Positions 7,792-14,456 of a DNA stretch of 64,000 nucleotides are shown here, in pieces (within the stretch, counting starts at the first letter, position 1; the number at the start of each line of letters is the position of its first letter). The translations under genes and the position numbers were made by a program. The notes beneath the pieces are model-generated. The model made no database searches. It was not told the DNA's origin and saw only the letters and a list, made by a program, of their open reading frames with translations. This DNA comes from Lewinellaceae bacterium. Its GTDB lineage: Bacteria > Bacteroidota > Bacteroidia > Chitinophagales > Saprospiraceae. The DNA is taken from positions 10,049-74,048 of the forward strand of contig JACJYP010000016.1 of the NCBI GenBank assembly GCA_020636045.1, given 5' to 3'.

Positions 7792-9573
7792 ATGAGCAAC
7801 TTTATCGTTTCTGCCCGCAAATACCGTCCGCAGCGTTTTGAAGACGTCGTAGGCCAGCAGCATGTGGCCGGCACCCTGAAAAACGCACTGGCCACCGACC
7901 ATGTAGCGCATGCATTTCTGTTCACAGGCCCCCGCGGGGTGGGCAAAACGACTTGTGCGCGTATTCTCGCCAAGGTGCTCAACTGCGAACGCCGGACCAA
8001 GGACTACGAAGCCTGCAACGAATGCGCCTCCTGCAAGTCTTTCAACGAAAACGCGTCGTTCAACATCATCGAACTTGATGCGGCGTCCAACAACTCGGTC
8101 GAGCACATCCGCGCCCTGATCGAACAGGTGCGTTTTCAGCCGCAGCAGGGCCAGTACAAGGTGTTCATCATCGACGAGGTGCACATGCTTTCCCAGGCAG
8201 CGTTCAACGCCTTCCTGAAAACGCTCGAGGAGCCGCCGCCCTACGCGATCTTCATCCTGGCTACCACCGAAAAGCACAAGATCATACCCACGATCCTGTC
8301 GCGCTGCCAGGTGTTCGATTTCAGACGGATCACTGTGGCCGATATGGTGCTGCACCTCAAAAATATTTGTACGAAGGAGAAAATCCAAGCGGAAGAAGAC
8401 GCCTTGCACATCATCGCGCAAAAAGCCGACGGCGCCCTGCGCGATGCCCTGTCCATTTTCGACCGCATCACCAGTTTTGCCGGCAAAAAGATCCGGTACG
8501 ACGATGTGATCGAAAACCTCAATGTACTCGACTACGACTACTATTTTCAGATCGTCGACGCCCTGCTTGCCGAAGACGCTTCCACGATCCTGAACCTGTT
8601 CGACCAGATACTCCGGAAAGGCTTCGAACCCGACGTTTTTATCAACGGCCTGGCCGAACACCTGCGCAATGTGCTCGTCTGCAAGGACGAAGCCACGCTC
8701 GCCCTGCTGGAAGTCGGCGAATCGCTGCGCGAACGCTACCGCAAGCAAGCGGCCCTGGCGCCCGCTTCTTTTCTGCTGACGGCGCTCAGCCTGTGCAACG
8801 ATTGCGATGTCAACTTCAAAATGGCGCGCAACAAACGCCTTCACGTAGAGATGGCGCTGCTTAAGATGTGCTATATCAACCGGGCGGTGAAAGCGGCGCC
8901 ACAATCCGCTACTGAAAAAAAAACGACTGACGAAAGCATAACAGCCGGGACCCGGCCTCCTGCGCAGGGGAACGGCAGCACTGCAGCTCCTGCCACCAAC
9001 GGAAATAACAAGGAGATCGCTCCGCAGCCGGAATCGCCGGCCCAGGGCAATGCCCAGCCGCTCAGCCGCACCGAAATGATCGAACTGGCTTCTGGGCTGC
9101 GCCAGGGCCTGAAAAAGGCGGAAAATATTTCCTTACGACTCGACGCCTATGAGCAGGCCGTGGAAGTAGAAGAAGCGGAAAAAGCCGCGCTGGAAAGCCG
9201 GCTTACGCTGGAGAATGCGCAACAGGAGTGGCTTGCCTACGCCAAAACGGTCGATTCCAGGCTTGTCGGCCTCGCATTCAGCAACGCCGAATTGCGGCTG
9301 GAAGAAAAAACGCTGACCGCCGTGGTGGCCACCAATACCGACCTGAGCCATTTGCAGGGCGAACTCATGCGCATCCTCGAAGTGTTGCGCAACCGGCTCC
9401 ACGACCCCCGGCTGAAAATTCGCCTCGAACTTGACGAGAGCAAAGCCCAGGCGCTACAACCGCAGGCGCCGAAGCGCCCGATGACGGCAAAGGAAAAACT
9501 CGATCAGATGAAAGAGGTCAACCCGCTGGTCGACGATCTGCTGAGGCGCTTCGATCTGAAAATGGACGAGTAA
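7792..9573 (+). CDS. dnaX: DNA polymerase III subunit gamma/tau
   Basis: A 593-residue clamp-loader ATPase. Residues 46-53 are the Walker A motif GPRGVGKT. Cys65, 75, 78 and 81 form the zinc module (ACNECASCK). Walker B is VFIIDEVHML near residue 129, and the SRC motif is in ILSRCQVF. Domain III follows to about residue 365. The remainder is a Pro/Ala/Gln-rich linker and a tau-specific C-terminal domain that would bind polymerase and helicase. At 8915-8923, exactly at the end of domain III, there is a run of nine A residues. Either shifted frame stops at once (TGA 8928-8930 or TAA 8939-8941), so slippage would give a gamma-like product of about 379 residues in the first case. The gene stands alone on the plus strand, divergent from the iron transporter. 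Confidence 0.97.
   Translation: MSNFIVSARKYRPQRFEDVVGQQHVAGTLKNALATDHVAHAFLFTGPRGVGKTTCARILAKVLNCERRTKDYEACNECASCKSFNENASFNIIELDAASNNSVEHIRALIEQVRFQPQQGQYKVFIIDEVHMLSQAAFNAFLKTLEEPPPYAIFILATTEKHKIIPTILSRCQVFDFRRITVADMVLHLKNICTKEKIQAEEDALHIIAQKADGALRDALSIFDRITSFAGKKIRYDDVIENLNVLDYDYYFQIVDALLAEDASTILNLFDQILRKGFEPDVFINGLAEHLRNVLVCKDEATLALLEVGESLRERYRKQAALAPASFLLTALSLCNDCDVNFKMARNKRLHVEMALLKMCYINRAVKAAPQSATEKKTTDESITAGTRPPAQGNGSTAAPATNGNNKEIAPQPESPAQGNAQPLSRTEMIELASGLRQGLKKAENISLRLDAYEQAVEVEEAEKAALESRLTLENAQQEWLAYAKTVDSRLVGLAFSNAELRLEEKTLTAVVATNTDLSHLQGELMRILEVLRNRLHDPRLKIRLELDESKAQALQPQAPKRPMTAKEKLDQMKEVNPLVDDLLRRFDLKMDE
8915..8923 (+). promoter_or_regulatory. dnaX: Nine-A slippage site in dnaX (candidate gamma-subunit frameshift)
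   Basis: The in-frame reading is GAA AAA AAA ACG ACT. Insertion of one A, or a -1 ribosomal shift, reads AAC GAC TGA. Loss of one A reads CGA CTG ACG AAA GCA TAA. Both end just after domain III. A run of nine A residues also drives gamma production in Thermus thermophilus dnaX by transcriptional slippage, so the resemblance is specific. Confidence 0.5.
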
Positions 9574-9598
9574 TTACGAGCCATCCTGAATTTTTCAA

Positions 9599-9740
9599 CC
9601 CGCGATTTCAATCGCGGGATTTGCGAAAAGAGAAGAAAATTGAACCGTTTTAACGGTTTTATTGCTTTGACCTGGCATTTGAAAACGGTTAAAACCGTTG
9701 AATATCCGCTTGTTTGTTTGCCCACGATTGAAATCGCGGG
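9599..9740. repeat. Four nested palindromes (REP-like element) after dnaX
   Basis: Four palindromic units occur in order: CCCGCGATT-tc-AATCGCGGG (9599-9618), AACCGTT-tt-AACGGTT (9643-9658), AACGGTT-aa-AACCGTT (9684-9699) and CCCACGATT-ga-AATCGCGGG (9721-9740). Unit 4 is the inverse of unit 1 with one change, and units 2 and 3 with their flanks are also inverse copies with compensating changes. The whole 142 bp is therefore a palindrome of palindromes. It may act as a terminator region for dnaX, but the design suggests a REP/BIME-type mobile repeat. No transposase is nearby. Confidence 0.6.
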
Positions 9741-9861
9741 CTGAAACGACATATTTCCCGATTATTGAAAAAATTCGGGATGCGTCACGTTAAAATCGCC
9801 AAATGCCCCCTGTGTAACATTTTTACCCCTCCGCAAGGCGCAATTTTGTGCTAAAAATGGC

Positions 9862-10614
9862 ATGAACACACAACCGCCTGTCGCACAAAGTGTTTCTTCT
9901 TCAAAATTTGCATCCATGCAACAACCGCAAGCGCTTTGGCATCTGGAGAACATCGACGTGACCCATCTGCTGTGCCCGACCAAACTGGGTAACGAGCAGC
10001 TCATGGCGCAGCATACCTACCGCCGCTTCAAAAAAGGCGAACCGGTGTACGTCCCTGACGATCTTTCCGACCGCATTTTTTTTATCAACGAAGGGCGCAT
10101 CAAGATATCGGTGATGAACGAGGAGGGCAAGGAGATCACCAAGGCCATCCTCGGCCGCGGCGAAGTATTCGGAGAACTGGCCCTGCTCGGCGAGGCACAG
10201 CGGCATGATTTCGCTACTGCCCTCGAAGACACCACCGCTTGCGTGGTGACGATCGACGAGTTGCGGGGATTGATGCGCGAACGCTCCGAACTCAATCTGT
10301 TCTTCATGAAAATGTTCGGCCTGCGCCAACTCGAAATGGAACGCCGGCTTGAGTCGCTGGTGTTTCGCGACAGCCGCAGCCGCATCGTGGAATTCCTGCT
10401 CAACCTTGCCAGAACGAAGGGGCAGCGCGTGGGCTACGAGTGGGTCGTGCGCAACTTCATCACACACCAGGAGATCGCCAACCTCACTGCCACCAGCCGG
10501 CAAACAGTGACCACCACCCTCAACGACCTGCGCTTTAAAAAACTCATCACCTTCAACCGCTCGCGCCTGCTGATCCGCGATATGGACAAACTGGCCGAGG
10601 AAGTACGGGTGTGA
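9862..10614 (+). CDS. Crp/Fnr-family transcriptional regulator
   Basis: A 250-residue protein. Residues about 35-160 form a cyclic-nucleotide-binding-type beta roll (RRFKKGEPVYVPDDLSDRIF, FINEGRIKISVMNEEGKEIT, GRGEVFGELALLGEAQRHDF). A long dimer helix (MKMFGLRQLEMERRLESLVF) follows, then a C-terminal winged helix with the recognition motif THQEIANLTATSRQTVTTTL. The extended first 30 residues are Gln/Ser-rich. No CxxC or cysteine cluster typical of FNR iron-sulfur proteins is obvious. The ligand cannot be told; the phosphate-binding pocket is not canonical (GELALLGEAQRHDFATA where CAP has an RxS). A CAATTTTG box (9841-9848) lies 13 nt before the ATG. It overlaps or abuts the following methyltransferase gene. 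Confidence 0.9.
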   Translation: MNTQPPVAQSVSSSKFASMQQPQALWHLENIDVTHLLCPTKLGNEQLMAQHTYRRFKKGEPVYVPDDLSDRIFFINEGRIKISVMNEEGKEITKAILGRGEVFGELALLGEAQRHDFATALEDTTACVVTIDELRGLMRERSELNLFFMKMFGLRQLEMERRLESLVFRDSRSRIVEFLLNLARTKGQRVGYEWVVRNFITHQEIANLTATSRQTVTTTLNDLRFKKLITFNRSRLLIRDMDKLAEEVRV

Positions 10615-10616
10615 CC

Positions 10617-11360
10617 ATGAAAGACAACTTCTCCGCGCAAGCCTCCATTTACGCGCAATTCAGGCCCGGCTACCCGGCACAACTCTTTGATTTTCTGTGC
10701 GATCAGTGTGAAGTGTATGACTGCGCGTGGGACTGCGCTGCCGGCAACGGGCAAATGGCGGCCGCGCTCGCACAGCGCTTCAGGCAGGTGGAAGCCACCG
10801 ATATCAGCGAAAAGCAACTGGCTCAGGCGATCCGGCAGCCCAATATCCGCTATAGCATGGAAGCGGCGGAAACACCGTCTTTTCCGGACGAAGTTTTTGA
10901 CCTGGTGGTTGTCGGCCAGGCGGCGCACTGGTTCGATCTCGATACCTTTTACCGGCAGGCGGACCGCATGCTGAAACCCGGCGGCGTGCTGGCGTTGGTG
11001 GGGTACAACCTTTTGAGGATCGACGCCGCTACCGACACCCTGATCGACCAGTTTTACACCGGTGTATTGGGCAAGTACTGGGATGCCGAGCGGCGACTGG
11101 TCGACGAGGCTTATGCCGGTTTGCCGTTCCCGTTTCCCGAAATCGGGTTTCCGGAAATGTTCATGCAGTATGAATGGAGCGTCGATCACCTGCTGGGGTA
11201 TTTGAATACCTGGTCGGCGCTACAACATTATGTCCGGGAAAACGGCCGCTCGCCGCTCGACGAGGCCTTTTTGTCGGAACTGCGTACCGTCTGGCCGAAA
11301 GAAACCGCCAAAACTGTGCGCTTCCCTATCTTCGGGCGTATCGGCAGGAAGGATGGTTAA
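10617..11360 (+). CDS. Class I SAM-dependent methyltransferase
   Basis: A 247-residue cytosolic enzyme of the Methyltransf_11/25 type. Motif I is WDCAAGNGQMAAALAQRF, followed by the acidic end of strand 2 (VEATDISEKQL), VFDLVVVGQAAHWFD, and MLKPGGVLALVGYN. The order matches ubiquinone/menaquinone-like and smt3-like methyltransferases, but the substrate is unknown. ATG at 10617 is two bases after the stop of the Crp/Fnr gene; a GTG at 10611 that overlaps it is an alternative. The tight spacing suggests a two-gene operon. No terminator is obvious after it; a repeat-rich spacer follows. Confidence 0.87.
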   Translation: MKDNFSAQASIYAQFRPGYPAQLFDFLCDQCEVYDCAWDCAAGNGQMAAALAQRFRQVEATDISEKQLAQAIRQPNIRYSMEAAETPSFPDEVFDLVVVGQAAHWFDLDTFYRQADRMLKPGGVLALVGYNLLRIDAATDTLIDQFYTGVLGKYWDAERRLVDEAYAGLPFPFPEIGFPEMFMQYEWSVDHLLGYLNTWSALQHYVRENGRSPLDEAFLSELRTVWPKETAKTVRFPIFGRIGRKDG

Positions 11361-11684
11361 TATGTGTCATCTTGCATTTTTCAATATCGGGAGAAGTGCA
11401 ACCTCCTAAAAATGAGCAACTTCGTCCTTTTTGCCTTGACGCAAAAAGGACCAAAAAAGTCAAGGCTTTATGAAAATCCAGCGATTTTGCTTGAAATCTA
11501 CGGCGGCGCAAAACCAAACTCGCCCCTCCTTCGTCGGGGCTCGGACAAGGTTTTGCTTTACCCGCCTCCGATTTCGCAAAATCGGGATTTCCATAAGGCC
11601 AGTTTCCTCGTAACCTAATTTGTTACAAAATATGCGTCTTCTCAGAATTCGCAATGACACATGTAAATCACCCATCGCATTGTC
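11361..11684. repeat. Hairpin-rich intergenic repeat without a convincing gene
   Basis: This 324-bp spacer has three clear stem-loops: GCCTTGAC (11433-11440) with GTCAAGGC (11459-11466), GCCCC (11522-11526) with GGGGC (11536-11540), and CCGATTT (11568-11574) with AAATCGG (11579-11585). Short frames on both strands have no coding character. The segment around 11425-11470 resembles a dispersed intergenic element I associate with Bacteroidota genomes, but that is recollection rather than a search. Confidence 0.4.
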
Positions 11685-12791
11685 ATGCCCGAACCGTTAA
11701 AAAACATGTTCTCCCCGGCGCTACTGGAGCCGTTCGCGGGAGAGGTAAAAGCCGTGTGGCCCGCATTCCCGGCGCAGCAATTTCTCAAAAACGTCTTTAA
11801 CGAACACTGGGCAAACCTTGAACTCAAACAACGGGTGCGCCATATCAGCAAGGTACTCCGCAGCCTGCTGCCATCTGATTACCCCGAGGCCCTTGCGATC
11901 GTTGTCGGTACCGCCGGGCGCTACATCGACCGGCATGGGGAGAAACTTACGTTCGAATACACATTCCTGCCCGATTTTGTAGAGCAATACGGTGTGGAAA
12001 TGCCCGACTATTCCATACCGGCACTGGAGACGATCACCCGCTGGAGCAGCGCGGAGTTTGCCGTGCGGCCGTTTCTGCTGCAATATCCCGACCGCATGTA
12101 CGCCCGGATGCTCGAATGGTCGAGGCACAGCAGCCCGATGGTGCGCCGGCTGAGCAGCGAAGGCATCCGCCCGCGGCTTCCCTGGGGCATGGGCGTGCCG
12201 GCGCTCAAGCGCGACCCGACACCTATATTGCCGATCCTCGAAAACCTGCGCGCCGATCCCGCCGAGACGGTGCGCCGATCGGTGGCCAACAACCTCAACG
12301 ACATTGCCAGGGACCATCCCGACCTTGTACTTGACATAGCCGGCCGCTGGCTGGGCCGATCACCGGAGACGGACTGGGTGGTGCGCCACGCATGCAGGGG
12401 GCTGCTGAAAAAAGGCAATCCAAAAGCCCTCGCCCATTTCGGGTTTCGGCAGGGGGTAGAGGGCATCGAAGTATCCGGTCTGGAATGCACGGCTGCCGTT
12501 CCGGTCGGCGGGCGGCTTGTCTTCTCCTTTTCCGTGAAAAACACGACGGCATCGCCTGCGCAGATCCGTCTGGAATACGGCATTGATTTTCAGACACTTT
12601 CCGGGAAAATATCTTCCAAGGTGTTCAGGATCAAAGAGATGAAAATATTGCCCGGGCAAACGGAGCATATCTCCCGTTCACAGCGTTTTCAGGATTTTAC
12701 CACGCGCAAGCATTATCCCGGCGCACATCAACTCCGTATCTTGCTAAACGGGATGCCTGTGGCTGAACGGGCTTTTAAGGTAACCCCGTGA
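11685..12791 (+). CDS. AlkC-like DNA alkylation repair glycosylase (HEAT-repeat)
   Basis: A 368-residue protein built largely of HEAT-like helices (ELKQRVRHISKVLRSLLPSD, RRLSSEGIRPRLPWG, ETVRRSVANNLNDIARDHPD, DWVVRHACRGLLKKGNPKAL). A beta-rich C-terminal domain (about residues 265-368: GLECTAAVPVGGRLVFSFSV, RIKEMKILPGQTEHISRSQR) is Ig-like. This combination is the architecture of AlkC-type 3-methyladenine DNA glycosylases, which excise alkylated purines in the cytosol without base flipping. The motif SSEGIRPRLPW is typical of the family. It is monocistronic: a repeat lies upstream, and a short hairpin (12791-12816) overlaps its stop codon. Confidence 0.85.
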   Translation: MPEPLKNMFSPALLEPFAGEVKAVWPAFPAQQFLKNVFNEHWANLELKQRVRHISKVLRSLLPSDYPEALAIVVGTAGRYIDRHGEKLTFEYTFLPDFVEQYGVEMPDYSIPALETITRWSSAEFAVRPFLLQYPDRMYARMLEWSRHSSPMVRRLSSEGIRPRLPWGMGVPALKRDPTPILPILENLRADPAETVRRSVANNLNDIARDHPDLVLDIAGRWLGRSPETDWVVRHACRGLLKKGNPKALAHFGFRQGVEGIEVSGLECTAAVPVGGRLVFSFSVKNTTASPAQIRLEYGIDFQTLSGKISSKVFRIKEMKILPGQTEHISRSQRFQDFTTRKHYPGAHQLRILLNGMPVAERAFKVTP

Positions 12792-12820
12792 CCCCAAGCT
12801 CTGGTTGGTTTGGGGTTTTC
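12791..12820 (+). terminator. Hairpin at the end of the AlkC-like gene
   Basis: ACCCCAA (12791-12797) pairs with TTGGGGT (12810-12816) and is followed by TTTC. It begins at the last base of the stop codon. A plausible weak intrinsic terminator. Confidence 0.5.
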
Positions 12821-12828
12821 AGGTGACG

Positions 12829-12884
12829 CAGTACCTCCAATCTCTGGTTGGGGCGCCCTAACCAACCAGAGGTTGGGGGTACTG
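12829..12884. repeat. 23-bp-arm hairpin between alkC-like gene and pyrD
   Basis: Bases 12829-12851 pair with 12862-12884 over all 23 positions with only two G-T wobbles, leaving a 10-base loop (ggcgccctaa). A partial third copy of the loop and right arm (GGGGCGCC then TGACCAGAGG) follows at about 12886-12904, and CTCTGGTTGG also occurs at about 12799-12808. Probably a small mobile palindromic repeat. Confidence 0.55.
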
Positions 12885-12996
12885 TGGGGCGCCTGACCAG
12901 AGGGGGAGTACTAAAAATATCCTGACCGGATGCCCGATCATTGCCCGACAATCCGGATTTTTACGCCACTACCACTGATCACTGCTATCGCCAACC

Positions 12997-14043
12997 GTGT
13001 ACCGACTACTTAAACCTTTCCTTTTCGCCCTTTCTCCTGAAACCGCCCACCGCGTCACCGTCTTCATGCTCGATCTGGCTGCCGCTTTTCCACCGACCCG
13101 GTGGTTGCTGCGTGCGTGGTATTCCCCGAAAGGCGCGCAATCGGGAAAAACCGTCATGGGACTGGAGTTTCCCAACCCGGTAGGCCTGGCAGCGGGGTTC
13201 GACAAGGATGGACGGCACATCGAAAGCCTGGCCTGCCTGGGTTTCGGGTTCATCGAGGTGGGTACGGTGACCCCGTTGCCGCAGGAAGGCAACCCGCGCC
13301 CGAGGCTGTTCCGCCTGCCGGCCGACCGCGCGCTCATCAACCGCATGGGGTTCAACAATGAAGGGCTGGGTGCACTGGCGGAGCGCCTGAAAGCCTGGCG
13401 GACAAAAAACACATCCGGAAAAGTGCTGATCGGTGGCAACATCGGAAAAAACAAGGTCACGCCCAATGAAGCGGCGGAAAGCGATTATCTGAAATGTTTC
13501 GATGCGCTGCACCCCTGGGTCGATTATTTTGTGGTAAACGTCAGTTCGCCCAACACGCCCGGGCTGCGCGCGTTGCAGGAAAAGGCGCCACTCACGCGGC
13601 TTTTGACGCTGCTGCAAGAGAAAAACAGGACGCTTGAGTTGCCACGGCCCATCCTGCTGAAAATTGCGCCCGACCTCAGCGACAACCAACTCGACGACAT
13701 CGCTGCAATCATTGGCGACACGGACCTGGCCGGCGTCATCGCCACCAATACCACGATCTCCCGCAAAGGCCTGAATACACCGGAGGCAGAAGTAAACGCC
13801 ATGGGCGCTGGCGGCTTGAGTGGCGCGCCTGTGCGTGCGCGGGCTACCGCAGTGATCCGCTATCTGCGTGAAAAACTGGGGAAAGATGCCGTGATCATCG
13901 GCGTGGGAGGCATCGATTCGCCGGAGGCTGCGCGCGAAAAACTGGACGCAGGCGCCGATCTGGTGCAGGTGTATACGGGCATGATATACGAAGGCCCCGC
14001 GTTGGTGAAGCGTATCTGCGACGTGACCCCGACCTTGCGTTAG
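12997..14043 (+). CDS. pyrD: Dihydroorotate dehydrogenase, quinone-dependent (class 2)
   Basis: A 348-residue enzyme oxidising dihydroorotate to orotate in pyrimidine synthesis, passing electrons to membrane quinone. The amphipathic N-terminus (MYRLLKPFLFALSPETAHRV) is the membrane-associating helix of class 2 enzymes. Further signatures are FPNPVGLAAGFDKDGRHIES, IEVGTVTPLPQEGNPRPRLF, INRMGFNNEG, IGGNIGKNK, VNVSSPNTPGLR, PILLKIAPDL, IATNTTISR, and IIGVGGIDSPEAAREKLDAG (FMN phosphate site). The catalytic Ser is in VSSPNTPG. Start is GTG at 12997. The stop at 14041-14043 is followed in the same frame by an open sorting-domain remnant (see 14044-14361). Confidence 0.97.
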   Translation: MYRLLKPFLFALSPETAHRVTVFMLDLAAAFPPTRWLLRAWYSPKGAQSGKTVMGLEFPNPVGLAAGFDKDGRHIESLACLGFGFIEVGTVTPLPQEGNPRPRLFRLPADRALINRMGFNNEGLGALAERLKAWRTKNTSGKVLIGGNIGKNKVTPNEAAESDYLKCFDALHPWVDYFVVNVSSPNTPGLRALQEKAPLTRLLTLLQEKNRTLELPRPILLKIAPDLSDNQLDDIAAIIGDTDLAGVIATNTTISRKGLNTPEAEVNAMGAGGLSGAPVRARATAVIRYLREKLGKDAVIIGVGGIDSPEAAREKLDAGADLVQVYTGMIYEGPALVKRICDVTPTLR

Positions 14044-14361
14044 GCCTATCTGGGTACGCTTAACTGCCCTGTCAGCATACCTCCCCCTTCTTTTCGCGCG
14101 GTACAGGCGCCGGTTGTACAGGTTTTTCCCAATCCTAGTTCCGGGGATCTGTATATCGATCTGTCGGCCTGGGAATCCGGGGCAGTGCGCATATGGCTGG
14201 ACGATGCCCTTGGGCACCGGCTGCGCAGCATGAGCGTAGAGACTGCATCGCAACCGCAGAAAATTTCGCTGCCGGAAAATTTGCCCGACGGATTGTACAT
14301 CCTTGGCGTGTTACTGCCCGATGGCAAGGGACAACTGATCCGCGTTGCCCTGTTTCGTTGA
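14044..14361 (+). pseudogene. Orphan T9SS type A sorting domain without a start codon
   Basis: Directly after the pyrD stop and in its frame, 105 codons stay open until TGA at 14359-14361. The translation contains VVQVFPNPSSGDLYIDLS, a central VRIWLDDALGHRLRSMSV, and LPENLPDGLYILGVLLPDG, and ends IRVALFR. This is a textbook T9SS type A C-terminal sorting domain (FPNP near the start, LPxGxYxL, then the basic end). No ATG, GTG or TTG occurs in frame before the domain. Most likely it is the 3' remnant of a deleted secreted-protein gene; read-through of the pyrD stop is a less likely alternative. The remaining bases up to 14456 hold nothing else recognisable. Confidence 0.7.
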
Positions 14362-14456
14362 GATCAGGACAGCAATGTATGTTTTCAGTTGTTTTCCGGT
14401 TTTTTAATGACATTAGCAGTGATAATTGAATTATCTGACCAGAAAAAATATCGATC

